Positions 32,780 to 45,769 of a DNA stretch of 64,000 nucleotides are shown here, piece after piece. Position 1 is the stretch's first letter; each line of letters begins with the position of its first letter. The stretch is taken from positions 66,709,892 through 66,773,891 of the forward strand of contig NC_030684.2 in the NCBI RefSeq assembly GCF_000004195.4. The letters are read 5' to 3'. This DNA comes from Xenopus tropicalis. Lineage: Eukaryota; Chordata; Amphibia; Anura; Pipidae. Both the position numbers and the translations under genes were made by a program. Below the pieces are notes generated by a model that worked only from the letters and a program-made list of their open reading frames with translations, did no database searches and had not been told where the DNA came from.

Positions 32780-33695
32780 ACTAGAATCTCAGGAGATATA
32801 ATGAAGTGCCTTCAGCATTTCTGGCATGTATTCACATTTTTTGTGCTGTCACAGTCATTAGTCGCAGAATGTTTGGGTGACATGTTGGCTTTCATTTTGG
32901 ATGCCAGGTATGGGCAGCAGAGTATAAACGAGGAAACAGGAAAGAATGCATACAGTACATACATGTTCATACATTCTTCCTTATTTGTATTTTTTAGGTA
33001 AATAAATATTTTGGTGGCCAAACTTCTTATTCTAACTAAAGGATATTACAGAAGGTTTTCTGTTTTTAAATGTAGCACCTTTATGTTTTTAGTTTTTTTT
33101 TTAATTTTAATATTTCTGTTATTATAATAATAATAAATATGTTTATTTTAATGAATAGATTCATTTGTGGTAGAATTCTTAACTTTGTCTGGGTCAGATT
33201 TTAGATGTACTTGTAGCATGTTTGATGAAATTAAGAGCTAGAAAATTTTTATGCCCTGCTACAGCTTCCCAAGAGACACAAGTAATGGGGATGCTGAATA
33301 GTTTAGGCTGATATGTTAGTCAACATATGTAAAATGGCTGGTTATTTCAGGGACAGACTAAAACTCCACACTTTAAGTTATTAATATTTGTTTCTTGGTA
33401 ATCCAAATTAAATGGTGATCCAAATATGAATCAATCCCTTAACTATAAAACCCAAGGTCCCAAGCATTCTTTACAACAGATCCTTAATCTGTGCTTGACA
33501 AAACTATCTAAGCAAATCAAGACAATAAAACAGCCAAGAAAATGGCATCTTAGTTTTTTTTAAAACTATCTATGGAAAACCAGAGATAAATAATTGCTCA
33601 TTCATCCTTTAATTTTACCTATATTGAGAACTCATGGCATTGGATTTTACCAATTAAGCATCTTAAATATTGTCTAATAAAAAAACAGAACTTGT
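32780..33695. other. Non-coding downstream of FAM162
   Basis: AT-rich, with a short (TAA)n near 33125. No further exon seen. Confidence 0.5.
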
Positions 33696-33699
33696 TTAA

Positions 33700-34333
33700 A
33701 GGACATGTAAAGCCTACATTTGCCTACAATGTATATCAGTTGGGCACGTCTCCCCCACCCAAATGGCATCATTTGTAATGCATATATCCCCTCCGCTTGC
33801 CAGCACCATCACATGTTCCTAAAGCAAATAGCAGCTTTCAGCCGGTGGCCATTTTTCCTCTGATACATAATCAGATACATTTAAATCTGCAAGCAGCATA
33901 CACACACAGACCCTTATTCAGCATACATTTCATCAAGAATACAGGCTCACACAGGCAGAACTGTTTTTAATAAAAGTTCTTAATAAAAGTTTGAGCTGAG
34001 CTAAGGAGAGGTTAGGAGAAAAAAAACTGAAGCAGACATCTAAAGCTGAGTTTCTATGGGAACCAGCAGTGCCATCTCTTTACTGGCTGCTAGACTGGAG
34101 GGCGTGTTTACTAATCTGAGCTTAGAACAACTGAGCATGCCCACAAGCCAACAGCCAAAGCAAATTCCTGAGGGGGGGGCCGAGTGGGTTACAGGAGGAG
34201 AAGGAAATCTAAGTGATAAAGGGGATGTTGCAGCCTTACTATTAACCTCTGGACAACCAGTGTGGTAAGTATTGAAAGATTTCAAAGAGGCTGGTCACTC
34301 ATTAAATTTTTGTGTGTGGGGTTTACATGTCCT
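33700..34333. mobile_element. TTAA-type inverted-repeat element, 634 bp
   Basis: Left AGGACATGTAAAGCC, right complement AGGACATGTAAACC. Flanks are TTAA (33696-33699) and TTAG (34334-34337, one change). An open frame on each strand inside has no signature. Confidence 0.75.
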
Positions 34334-34821
34334 TTAGGGGTTAAGATATACGGAGCTACTAGTAGGAGCTACCTGTCATGGCTACTAAAATAGACAATGC
34401 CGGTCATTTACTGATAACTGCCTCTACATGTGTTTTAGCAGAGGCAATTCTCTGTATCGTCTATGGCAGGATATTTTCTGGCATTTATAAATCGTGACAA
34501 GTTGGTGTAACTAAGTAGCTCTGTGTGTCGTAACTCTAAAGATATTATGACTTCTGGGCATACCCCATGGTTTGGGAGGATTTTGAAGAAAGTAAATCCA
34601 TCCCATGCACAAAGCAACAGAAATAAATTTCTGTCAAATTCAAAACCCTGTCCAAAAATACTGGAGCATGTTCTATGTGATCCCATAAGCTACCAGTCTG
34701 GGCCCAGGTTGAAAAAAGGCATAGGTTAGCCTATAAAAAACAATACAAGTGGGGTGCTATACAGATTATAAAAGGGAAAACCAGGGGTGGGCCGAAGAGG
34801 AACCTGCCTAGGGCACAATGA

Positions 34822-34839
34822 TGTGGGGGGGGGGGGGGG
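34822..34839. repeat. Poly-G run
   Basis: About 17-18 consecutive G after GATGTG, within otherwise plain non-coding sequence at 34340-34980. Likely length-variable and prone to sequencing error. Confidence 0.9.
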
Positions 34840-34982
34840 CTTTTTGCATCATAGACCTTCCCCTTTTGGTCCCAACCTCCCGCCTGTAGGTCATTGGCCA
34901 GGAAGGGGCTTAAGAAAAGGTAGCAACCCTACACATACAAAGTCAAAGAATGTCAATGACCTTAATGGCACACATACTTTAA

Positions 34983-35456
34983 AGGAGACATATTGGATAA
35001 ATAAAAAAAAACCTTAATCCTGTAGGCAATTATGAATAATATACGGTGCTGGTTTTACTTTGCTCTAAAAATTAATGCTATTTGTAAAAATTGCCCCTTT
35101 ATTTGAGCTCCCTATAGATCCTATCAGGTTTTTGTCCGTGTTTCAAATGAGGGGTGGGCGTGTCATAAAGGTTCCTGCCAAAAACACAATAGGAGGGGAG
35201 TAGCCAATAAAAGCCCTGCAGTGACACACACAAAGGCAGGCTTCAGTTCCCTATCAGGTCAGCCTGGCTGCTGATCCTAAAGTGCAGCACTAAGTGCGGC
35301 ACCCAGTACACTGCACTGTAGGATAGGCCGGCTCCCCTACCAGTCCAGAGAATTCAGGCAGCAGGAAGTGGAACAGATGGGTGGGACAACTTTTTTTAAG
35401 CACAATCCTTCTATATTTCTATACACTGGTACATTCTTTAACATAATATGTCTCCT
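34983..35456. mobile_element. TTAA-flanked inverted-repeat element, 474 bp
   Basis: AGGAGACATATTGGAT and the complement of AGGAGACATATTATG are the termini. TTAA is exact on both sides (34979-34982 and 35457-35460). The interior is GC-richer near 35250-35350 and non-coding. Confidence 0.85.
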
Positions 35457-36258
35457 TTAACAACTGCAGAACTGTCAGTGACAACCATGGCTGTGCATGT
35501 GTTTCTGACTCAGTATTGCTGTTTGGTGCATTGGCATAGCATTGCTATGGGAAGCAGTGACTGGTGATTTATCATGTTTTGACCCCCGTGGTTTTTCCTG
35601 GCGGCACTTTGAAATGCAGTATAAAATAAAGACAAGGTGAAAAGTTACTAGGAAATGGCTATTCAGTAACATATTAAAAGTTAACTAAAAGGTAAACTGC
35701 TGTTTTAAACCTGTTTCAGGGAACATACATTTCATGCTCACAGCATGTTCAATAAATAGGTTTGCCCACAGCTATAGAGAGCAGTGCTCAACGCAGCAAA
35801 ATCTATTTCAATTAAAAAATGTGAAGTATAAAATAGTTGAAAGTTTGGCAAACTGCTGGTGTTGATTTACTATAGATTCTCACAAGTAAAAATATAAACA
35901 CAGAAATCTGCTTTGTGTGCCTGCACCCCGGTCAGTGCCATGTGCCTTGCTCCTGCAACAGCTCACCATAACCATTAATGGTAAATCTCCCCATAAGTGT
36001 AAGGTGTAACGGCTAAGGAAATGTGCATTTCAAGAGGTTATTTGTTGTCCAAACCATTTCACATTTTAAGGATCACTTTCACCACCAATAACAGAGAGCT
36101 CCAGTTCACCCCTGGTTCCCCTTTATCTGAACTCATGGAAGGGGGCCAATGTACATAAATTGTATCATTCAACATTTTGTTGCCAAATGCTTTTTACAGC
36201 CATTTCTATAAAATCAAAGAGCAAGATGCATTTTGAGTATTTTTTTTATATGTCTTAA

Positions 36259-36745
36259 AGGAGAAGGAAAGGTAAAAACTAAGTAAGCTTTACCAGAAAG
36301 GTCTATGTAAATACAACCATAAAAGTCCTCTGTGAAAAGAAACACCCCATTTCTTTCCTTTTATTCTGTATACATGATCTTCTGTGACTGTGACTTCCTT
36401 CTCTCAGCAAAATCCTTCAGGGCACAGCAGTAGTCTGCTCAGTTTGCTCCTCTCTCCCCCTCCCTTCTCTTCCTTCCCTCTCCCCTCTCTGCTCTCTGCA
36501 TCTCCCTTCTGCTCTTCCGTCTCTCATCTCTGCTGAATAATCTGAGCTGAAAACTGTTCTGTGCCTGTATGCTGCTGCCTGGAAGTGAAGTCAGACCAAG
36601 CTACAATGGCAGCTGCTATCTTAAACAAACTGAGGGACCTTCAATGGCTGTTTACTTGGGTATGGTAATGCATTCTGCAGAATACATATAGCATTTACAA
36701 TTGTGACTAATCTATTGATGGCTAATTGAAATGTCTAAAATATAT
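36259..36745 (+). mobile_element. TTAAAGGAGAAGGAAAGG element, right end lost
   Basis: TTAA (36255-36258) then AGGAGAAGGAAAGGTAAAAA. GTAAGCTTTACCAGAAAGGT and a long CT-rich block (CTCTCTCCCCCTCCCTTCTC) follow, in the order of a common Xenopus TTAA element. The last recognisable part is CTAATCTATTGATGGCTAA; the terminal inverted repeat is missing. Confidence 0.65.
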
Positions 36746-36939
36746 ATTAGCTAACTTTTGGATTACCCTGTTATCAAAGATGTTCTTTTCTATTATCAGA
36801 CTAAATATTGTATTTCAGTTAATTTTCTGTTTATGGAAATGGCACTTGCAACATTTGGCCCATGTGGGAAATACCATTGTATAAATTAAGATTAAAGGTA
36901 TTCTGAAGAAAATGTTTAGAATACAATGATTCTAATGTT

Positions 36940-37290
36940 AGTCTATAGAAAGGTATTTTCAGGGGTTTTGCCATAGGAAGCATGATTTTTACTAAATCCT
37001 CAGAAACAACATAATTATTAGAGATCATTACCATTGGTGGGAAGGGAAGCAAACAAAAAAAAAAGGCTGCTATTTTTGTTGCACTTTGCACAACTATGTG
37101 ACGAGCACCTGTGGGCACTGGTTTTGCCATAGAGAACAGAGCACAAGGACTTGCACTTTCCCCATAAATACAGCACTACCTGCATCCAGTTGCACTGTGT
37201 TTATAAGGGGCAGGCTGGGGGAGGCACGTAGGATTGTATATGTTGGGCAAATGGCTCCAGGGCAAAAGGGCAAGGGGAAGCAAGGGCAAA
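36940..37290 (-). repeat. Inverted copy of the 10.9-11.5 kb dispersed repeat
   Basis: The complement strand matches CCAGTGCCCACAGGTGCT and CTTCCCACCAATGGTAA at 11.3 kb, with an A-rich interruption. GGGGGAGGCACGTAGGAT near 37212 matches 10.98 kb. Confidence 0.5.
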
Positions 37291-37318
37291 AGGGTACAGC
37301 CTTGCCTAGTGCCCCTTG

Positions 37319-38000
37319 CTAATGTGAATGGTACAGACAGATTGATTTTAATACTTTAATAATTAATGCAAGACCTTGATCATTATCAACGATGTTCAAC
37401 CAGACTGGGTTAAAATACCAGGGTTTATGGTGTCGTTGTGGGGGGTAGCTGGTGGTCCAAATTAATTGTAATGGAGTGTGATCTGAGATACCTCTTGCAA
37501 GGTATGTGGCTGACTGGATGTTGAGAAGTAATTTTTCTGATGCAAAGGCCATATCTATTCTAGAAAGGACCATATGTAAGGCTTAGCTTGGTAGGTTATA
37601 TTCTGTTTGCATAGCCTATCCAACTGCTCATCTAGGACAGTGTTGAAATCTCTGGCAACTAATACAAGTGCGTGGAGATAGCTTGATATATATGTTGCCA
37701 GATGTGTTATACGATTATCAGTGTAGGGTTGTATATAAATATTAGCCAATATTGTTTCTTTCATATTGAGGTAGCAGTGTATAAAAATGAAATGACCTTG
37801 AGGGTCTGATTAAAGGGTAAGTAATTTGAAGTTTGTTGATTTTTTAATTAGGGTAGTGAGAAAAGCCCAACATACCCAGGGCCTTTTTAGAGCCAGGACT
37901 TTATTAACCACTAGGTGGGTTTTCTGGAGCGTAAGTCATTATGTCCACAAACATTCCATAATAAGATTGAGAGTGGCATACCCACCTTTTCTGCTCAACC
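37319..38000 (-). pseudogene. L1-type LINE ORF2 endonuclease remnant
   Basis: On the minus strand from about 37970: an ORF2-start-like ILLWNVCGHNDLRS, then SDPQGHFIFIH, then ETILANIYIQPY, then the endonuclease motif ARDFNTVLDEQLDRL, then SRIDMAFAS and the SDHTPLQL motif with its catalytic His. The order matches APE-type endonucleases of L1/Tx1 elements. Frames break at least twice and the usual QETH segment is not visible, so it is dead. No reverse transcriptase follows. Confidence 0.8.
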
Positions 38001-39867
38001 CCAACCCAAGCAGAATTTAGCTCCTAACAGAAAAAAGAAAATATCAATTTATTAACAAACCAGAGATGCAATTAGTCAATGGGGTGGGCAAACCATAGCC
38101 TGCACACCTTGGTGTTGTAGAGAGAGGTCAGAATAAGTTTAACTTGTGGTTGAGTCTGTATCAGACTAATAAAAAGAAAAAATACAATATACAAAATAAG
38201 GGCCCCACTGCTCTGGGGCTTAAAAAGAAAAATGAGTAACCTAGGCTAGGGTATATATTTTAGAGAAAAAATATTGTTGTGAGGGCTATGGGACCTGAAC
38301 CATCTTGGAACTGGAACCACATTTAGGTGTAGAATCCTGGTTACTGTTCAACCTACTGTTCATGCCAATTATAGGAGGACTACACAGTACAAGAGAGACT
38401 GTCTATTTAGGAGATTGCAACAGCTGATTGACCGTATATGCTGTATTAGTCTCATGGTTCATATAATGGCGGTGCGAGCCAGGTAAATATTAAGAGAGAG
38501 GGAAAAAAAATAAAGCAGTGCTGTAAAAGAAAAACCTGTGCTGTAAACACCTATGTGTGAATGTGTTGCCTTTCTGGAGTTCTTCACTTTGCTACAAGAG
38601 ACAGATATAATGGTAGCAACAGATATTATATTGCACCAAAGCTTTCTGACCAAAGCTTCAGCAGATTACTTTCTTTAATCAATTGTTTTGCTTACAGTAA
38701 CCCTTTAACATTGCCAAACAATTCTATTTAATGTTCTACAATTGCTTTGCAGACAAAATGATCCTTGCTCTCTCTCTCTATAATGTGTGTCGTTTTAATT
38801 GTCCTATTTCTATCCCACTTAATACTTGTTTCCTATTGTACTTTTCGAAACTTTGAGATCTATTAAAAATTGGCCATCAGTATAATTAGCTTGCATGAGT
38901 GGGAGTAATAGGCATTAGGGAGTGTCATCTTACTAATGAATGTCTATTTCTTTGTCTCCAAATTCTACTTTCTCTTTTCTATGCAGTTTATTTTAGGATT
39001 GGAAGTTAAATGTGAAGATGATGAGTATGCAGTATTTCATTTTGTTCGTTAAGCCCCAGAACACTCACTTGACACTGAACAGTTGTTAATTATTTGTTCC
39101 AAAAAACAGCTTAAATACTGTGCAACTATAATAAAGTATCATCCCCTTTTTCCTAATAATCTCCCTGACTTGTAGGGAGGGACAGCAGCTGGGCTGCAGA
39201 GCATTGCTACACTCTATAATCAATGTACTTTGCCTCTGCCCTAGTGAGAATGGAAATGTGTATATTATATGATGTGTGCAGTGTGAATTATATCTGTACA
39301 CTAGGAGAACCTTATATTTTATATATGAGTATTATTTTCACCTAACAGCTTCTGTTTACAGTTCTGGTGCACCCTATTATAAGTCTTATTTCCTCATGAA
39401 GCACCTCTCTCTTCTCTCTCCATTTTGGGTACTCATACATATCTCACTCTTCTATGCACCCTAAATATGGATGTCATCCCCTTCTTGCCGGTAACTCCAT
39501 CTCTCATTCTCTGCTTCAGGTTCTTTAACACTCTAACAGCTAATCACTTTCCAATTTTTTATTTAAGGGGTCAGGATTTCATTTTGAACCACTCTTCCAT
39601 CAGACTTTGCAGTTGCTTCCACTACAGGTATAGTTGATAGCGGCTGATGATTCACTCATACAGTATTCCTCCCCTACACCAGAGTGAAATTCTGTGTATC
39701 CTGAGAATAGCAAATTTGCTGTCTTGTGACAGGATCCAGGATAATAAAAATGTATCCGGTAAATTAAAATGATGATGGCATGACTGACATACAGTACATA
39801 TGCACAGTATAATGGCTTTATAAATAGATGTATTATTATTTTAGGCATAAACACTGCAATGAATTGG
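38001..39867. other. Non-coding, nothing firm
   Basis: 38001-38200 may continue the L1 remnant upstream of ORF2 but shows no motif. The rest is AT-rich with short open frames only. Confidence 0.4.
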
Positions 39868-39875
39868 ATAATTTC

Positions 39876-40081
39876 CAGGGGCTGCTGCCGCCTTCTGACA
39901 CCTGCCACCCCCCACGCTTACCTCTTTTATATTGGAGCCGGTTCAGGGGGGAGTTGCCTCACTAGTGCAGAGAGAGCAATTACTCTAGAAGAGTCTGACT
40001 TTTTGCAGCCCCTTGGTAACCTGCCTCATGCTGTGCCCTAAGGCAAAAATCTCACCTTGCCTGATGGTAGGAACAGCCCTA
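39876..40081. mobile_element. hAT-like element (CAGGGGCTGCTGCC), 206 bp
   Basis: It begins CAGGGGCTGCTGCCGCC and ends GGTAGGAACAGCCCTA, imperfect inverted termini. Flanks ATAATTTC and ATAATGCC match at six of eight bases. TAACCTGCCTCATGCTG and the AGAGTCTGAC-type interior link it to the element at 47247. Confidence 0.55.
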
Positions 40082-41800
40082 ATAATGCCTGCAAAATCAT
40101 ATCACAAACCAGTTTTATAACTAGAATGAGTTTAAACTAGAATAAGATACATCTTTTAATGGTAGGCTTTTTGTAAAACCTTTTGTCACTTTTTTGCATC
40201 AGCTGTAGCCGTAGCTCATAGTCCATTCTCCTAGAAGCAGCTACTCTAGATTGAGCATTTCTTTATTTACTTAGGATACCTTTACTTACTCTTCGGTGCT
40301 TTCCAGGTGACCATTTAATGACCTTATTTTACTCACAATGATAGATCACATAGAAACCAATTTAGCTGGCACTGCTATTTGATTAGAGTACAGTAACCTG
40401 TTCCATGGAGACCTGCAAACACCAGATCAGTTCTTATAACAGGCTATAAAACTGACACAAATCCACAAATCTAATTGTTAGAGAGTTAGAGTAGGGATCT
40501 ACAGTATAACCTTCAAACAAGTTCTTGTACACTGTTAATACACACACATACAACAGCAAGAGATGTCAAGCTTTAAACAATGTTATAAGATATTTTTTGC
40601 CCTTTCCAACTGCATGTCTCACTGCAGGAGAGTGTAGTGTAGTGCAATTACCTTTCAGACCCATTCTAAGGCAATTAAATTGATTCATATTGTCTCTCTT
40701 CTGTTTATTTTACAACAGTAGTGGACTGCATTGAGGAGGGCTATTATATTACACTGAATAAACATAGGGGGTAAATGAATTCTTTATTAGAGCTAAGTGG
40801 AGGCAAAAATCTATAAAACATGTGATGTAAAGAGAATTGCCAAAATAAATATTCGCCAAGTTCCTAACTGACAGCATGCAAGAAGAGGAACGGTAAACAA
40901 ATAGTAGAAGAGGTGCTATAAATATGCGACTAGATTGCTAATTATTATGGAACTTGCCTTGTCTTTGATAAAAAAAATATCCAAAACAATTTTAAAAAAT
41001 TCTTCGAAATCTCCACTAGGGGGTACCATTGCTCTAACATTTAGCTATTCTTTGTGTTCCCCTTCATCAAAATGATTTCTGTCTTCCTTTTGGAACAAAG
41101 AGCATTTGTTTAGCGTCACTTACATAACTCTGGTGTTCTGTAATTCTCTAAAGCAGTTCTGTTTCCCATAGCAAAACTGATATTGTAATGTCATCCAATG
41201 ACATTTTATCTCCTATTAATGGTGTTGCTGATCCAGTATTATCTATAACCCTTAAGGTAAGCAATTAGGGATTTTTTGTTATGTGTATATACACTCTTGC
41301 TGCTTCTTTAAGAAATGCCTATTTTTTATTTTAACATTGTATCTGCTGTTTTTTTTATCTTTCTACCATAAATCTAAATAAGCCAAATAGAAGCAAGTCT
41401 GGTCTGTATAGGTCAATATAATGATTATCTTAGCAGTATTCAGGTATGGACCACTTCATCCAGTCCTCAAAAGTAACTTATATGAATGACTCTCGAGCTG
41501 ATAGAATCCCAGAGAGAAAGAAAAAGTTGTTAATAGACACTAGGACACCACAAACGCACAAGACAAACAATGCAGGAAACAAAATTAAAAAAAAAACATT
41601 AATGATGAGCACTGGCTATGCAGAAATACATATTTATGGAACAGTTATGATATGGGTAAATGCATGAAATGTTACAAAACACTGATAATCACTGGAGATA
41701 TTTTGGAATTGTCCCCAGTGTGGGGAGAATCAAACAAACCAAGTTGGATGTGGGGTTCAGGTGCACATGCCCCAGACCTACCGCTGTGATGAGTTACATA
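40082..41800. other. Non-coding, nothing recognised
   Basis: AT-rich, no repeat ends. Confidence 0.45.
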
Positions 41801-42139
41801 AGTTTTCCAATGGGGGTCACTGACCCCAGCAGCCAAAAACAATTGCTCTGCGAGGCTACAGTTTTATTGTTACTTTTAGTAATTTTATTTTCTATTCAGG
41901 GCCTCTCCTATTCATATACCTCATATCTCATCCAAACCACTCCCTGGTTGCTGAGGTAACTTTAACCCTAGCAACCAAATAACTGCTGAAACTCGAAACT
42001 GGAGAGCTCCTGAACTTAAAATGAAATAACTAAAAGACTACAAATAATAAAAAAAAATAAAGACCAACTGCAAATTGTCTCAGAATATTACTCTCTTAAT
42101 CATACTAAAAGTAAACTCAAAGGTAAACAATCCCTTTAA
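41801..42139. mobile_element. TTAA-type element of the GTTCACCTT family, one end lost
   Basis: AATGGGGGTCACTGACCCC, CCTGGTTGCTGAGGTAA and CTAGCAACCAAATAACTG match the intron 1 copy. The right end GGTAAACAATCCCT/TTAA is preserved. The left terminus is missing. Confidence 0.7.
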
Positions 42140-44189
42140 TGATTGAATTTCTAATAGGTGTGAAGTCTATCTGGGAAGAAAAAAGTGTAGCTAGGACTAT
42201 ATATGTATACAGAGAGAGAATATAACCCTTATTAGACACTGAAAATTCATGCCTCTAGGTTGTCTTTACTTAATCAAAATATCCTCACTCTCTTGTTTTA
42301 GCAGATTGCCTATTAGAGCATTTAGATGTAAAGCTACTACTGTCCCCCTTTTTGTTTTGTTTCGTCAGGTTTTTTTAAGGGGCTGTCCAGTTCAAAATCT
42401 TCTGCCAGGGGCGGGCTTGGAAATATAAAGATAAATGGCTTGTTGGGCTGGGCAGTGTGTGGGAACTATAACTCTCAAATTGATTGAATCAATTGGGCAC
42501 CAGTGGTTCTTAAACGGAATGATAACTCTTTATGATAGAGTACAATTATTCAGCAGGTACTCCTGAATATAGGTCCTTGCAGTGCTTGTTTACTTGAAAG
42601 TGTCCAGCCCTGAGAACATGCCCTCCAAGGTGAACCTAAGTGGGAATAAGTCTATATTTAGGTCTGTACACTGGAGTCCCTACTCTGCCAGGTGGCACCC
42701 AGTAATCCTTTCCTCATCGGAGCATCCAGCTTCTCACTAGCTATCCTTTTCCTAACTCTCAATCCTAGAGTGAGTTATTACAAAACTATAATCACAATAG
42801 CTTCACCTACTGGGTCCACCCAGGCTCTGAGTTCCATCTACCCCCTGCAACAGGTGGAATTCAAAAAGGCTGTTAACTTCCCCTTGTAAAGGCTAGAACT
42901 ATGACATCTTCTGGGCAGTTACTTACTTATTTAATTACTTATATTTAATTGCTTATCTTTCTTTGTTCTGTCTCTCTACTATTTATCCTTCATTCTAAAT
43001 TCTAAACCACTACCTGGTTGATAGCTTCATTAAGCCCTAGCAAACAGCTGTTCAAATTTTGAGCCTGAGCATTTTAGAACAAAAACTGTAAATATTTCAA
43101 ATACCATAGAAATAAAGACTAAGTGCAAAGTACCTTAGAATGCTACTCTTTCTGCTGTTATTATACTGTTTACCAAACAATGAAAGCCTTAATATAAATA
43201 AGATATTCGTGGGAATATACTTAAGGGGAGAAAACAGAGTCTTCTCTGTGATATGACCTAAGGGGAGCCCTGTGCAAAGGCTATAACTCCAATTGGGACT
43301 TGAACTGAAATAATTTGACAGCAACTCATGCAAAGTGTAAGCAAAGTGTCAAGCTTGAAAATGCATTTGAGGCTATTGGAAGAGACAGGATTTACTTTTC
43401 CACACAGGGCTGGAAGTGTGTCAGGATGCCATCTTTTTTCATGTGCTCTGCTTTATCCAATAACAGTGAGGGCTTGCATTCTGAAAGAGAAAAAAAAGAA
43501 CTGCATGCATCATGCCTTAGTGGGATGCAAAGATACGAGAGGAAGAATTCAGCACAAGGGATATTACTTGTAGAGTTCTTCCATACATAACAATGTTTCC
43601 TGGGGTGATTGTAAAATTCTTGGGTGCTGTGAAAGTAAATGCTGGGGTCTAGATTTTTTCATGAAATTCTAGGTCCTGATTGTGTCGTTTAATGCTTGGA
43701 GGCACACAATATCATAATATGCTAGAGGCCAACCTGTTTATCGAATTTATATTCGGCCACATTGTGCAATGAAATGATAAGGGTCTTACTGTGCCAAAAC
43801 ATTGTGGTGGCCACACTGGAAGTTATTTATAAACACTGGGCAAATGTGCCTATGGGCAGCTGCAAGATGAACAATAAAATCACTCATTGTGTGTCGTGAA
43901 ATGCTGATACTACTCTTATCATACTATTGCACCCCTTTTCTATCAGCTTCAAGTACTGCCTTCATGAAGTCAAAATCTGATTTCTGCTTCTCTATGGCTT
44001 TCTTACAGTTGTAATACCTTGCAATAATCCAGAATAAAGGCAACAGATAGAAGAGGATATCCTGTACTAGAATATCAGAGAATGAAAGAGTAACCTGGGA
44101 AGGGGGCAGATAATTCAAAACCATAATCAGATCAAAGCACAGGTAACAGATAAAGCTATAATCAATGAGAAAGCCATATGTTAGATCAA
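42140..44189. other. Non-coding; repeat fragment near 43.0 kb
   Basis: ACCACTACCTGGTTGATAGC and CCCTAGCAAACAGCTG at about 43005-43060 are a fragment of the GTTCACCTT family. Otherwise nothing recognised. Confidence 0.45.
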
Positions 44190-44409
44190 GGGGCAGATTT
44201 ATCAAAAAGTGGGTTTAGAGCTTAATACATAAAACTCACCCATGTTCTATTCATTTCTATGGCATTTTTAGAAGAGTATTTATCAAATGGTGAGTTCTAA
44301 CTTTCACTCAATAATAAATACACTTCTAAAAATACAAGATGAATGAATAGAATGTCAATGGGTTTTTATGTATTAAGCTCTAAACTTCCATTTTGATAAA
44401 TCTGTCCCC
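44190..44409. mobile_element. Inverted-repeat element (GGGGCAGATTTATCAAAA), 220 bp
   Basis: GGGGCAGATTTATCAAAA pairs with the complement of TTTTGATAAATCTGTCCCC. Further inward TTAGAGCTTAATACATAAAA pairs with its inverse near 44370, so almost the whole element folds. The target duplication is not clear. Confidence 0.75.
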
Positions 44410-45661
44410 AAGTGTCAGACAATCTGAAACTCTGAGAGCAGATACTGTAAGAGGTCAGGGCAAGTGGCAAGAAAAAATGGTGCCTAGAGTTCATGCAAAA
44501 GTCTACAAGCTATTTGCTAGATTTGTTTTCAAAGTAAATATAACACTGCTCAGAAAATTAACATCATCCTTAATATTTTCTGAAAATCATAGGGTAATGT
44601 ATATCACAGTAGTGGGCATGATGTAAAAGGCAGATGCTGCCCACAAGTGCAAAAGCAGCCATTAGAAGTTACTGTAAGTGTCCAACCATGTATATGCAGT
44701 GGTCACTGCTAATTGACATTATTAGTCAGATTTACATGTTTTAGGCAACAAAATTTCAGCAGAGAACACCGATGATTCTAAATATAAGTACCTCCTGGGG
44801 TTCAAGCCACAGATGAGTCAGTAATGATAATGACACTAGCTTCCTATTTGAGGAAAACTCTAATATTAGCAGAAAAAGCATACAATGCCTCCACTACATT
44901 ACAGGATAACATTTATATTGAAAATTGAAATACAATGCTAAGTAGCAATACATTACTGTTAACCCAGTTCTACAACAATATTTTACATTTATATTATAAA
45001 CAAGTCTATGTACATGTTATTAATTTTCTTCCCAAAAAAGTTTTGGTTGCAGCGTTTAACATTAAGTTTATTCATTATTTAGTGTGGCTCAAACATTTTA
45101 AAATACAACCACGATTCTAAACTTTTCTGACAGTTGTGGCTGTAGTACCTGACATCTGCTGTATAAGTTTACAATGGCTGCTGCTGAAGATTAATTTTGT
45201 TCTTGCCAAATGTTACATATTCATAGGGCTATCAGTATCTCCACGAATGATGAATTTGCATCAAGAAAGACACAACAAATAAACTTCTTATGCATAGGCA
45301 CAATACAGTTTGTTCTCATAAACAATGATCTCCATATATCAGCCACAAATAAGTGTTACATTGTGTATCTGATCAACATGGATTTGATGCAAAGTTCAAT
45401 AACGTCTAGTAAAAATCTAAAACAACCAGCAGCAATAACAGGAAGATATGCAACAGATATACAGTTGCAAATTAAACCAATTAATAGACATTTTAAGGTA
45501 AAATACACCTCAATTACAAGCTGCCCATGTTTAAGAGGGGTCATTTATATACTGCACTGCAAATTGTGAACCTGTAACAGTAAAAGTTAAAGTATGAGGG
45601 TCAACGTGCACTGCTTGCACTTTCATATAGTTGTGCTCTGTGTCCCTTGGCTCCATATGAA
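44410..45661. other. Non-coding, nothing recognised
   Basis: The 119-residue frame at 45210-45569 lacks any signature. Confidence 0.45.
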
Positions 45662-45769
45662 GCTCTGTTGTGCCTATTGATGCAGGGAAAACCCTGGAGC
45701 TACTGCCTGGCTTGTAGGTGGCAGTAGCTATGGGTTCCCACAGTGGTCTATATCAATAGGAACAGAGCA
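45662..45769. repeat. Inverted repeat, arms about 45 bp
   Basis: GCTCTGTTGTGCCTATTGAT ... GGAGCTACTGCC pairs imperfectly with GGCAGTAGCTATGGGTTCCC ... CAATAGGAACAGAGC. A related arrangement (GTAGTGGGAACCCTGG, GTAGCTCCAGGGTTCCC) lies at 53380-53490. Confidence 0.65.

Noticed and set aside
33700..34333. Overlapping 70- and 81-residue frames on opposite strands
   Set aside because: Both are inside the TTAA-type element and mirror each other; no coding signature.
44798..44812. GGTTCAAGCC as a tRNA T-loop candidate
   Set aside because: No acceptor stem, D arm or anticodon arm can be folded around it.
45210..45569. 119-residue open frame
   Set aside because: No domain, splice signals or codon pattern; AT-rich non-coding background.
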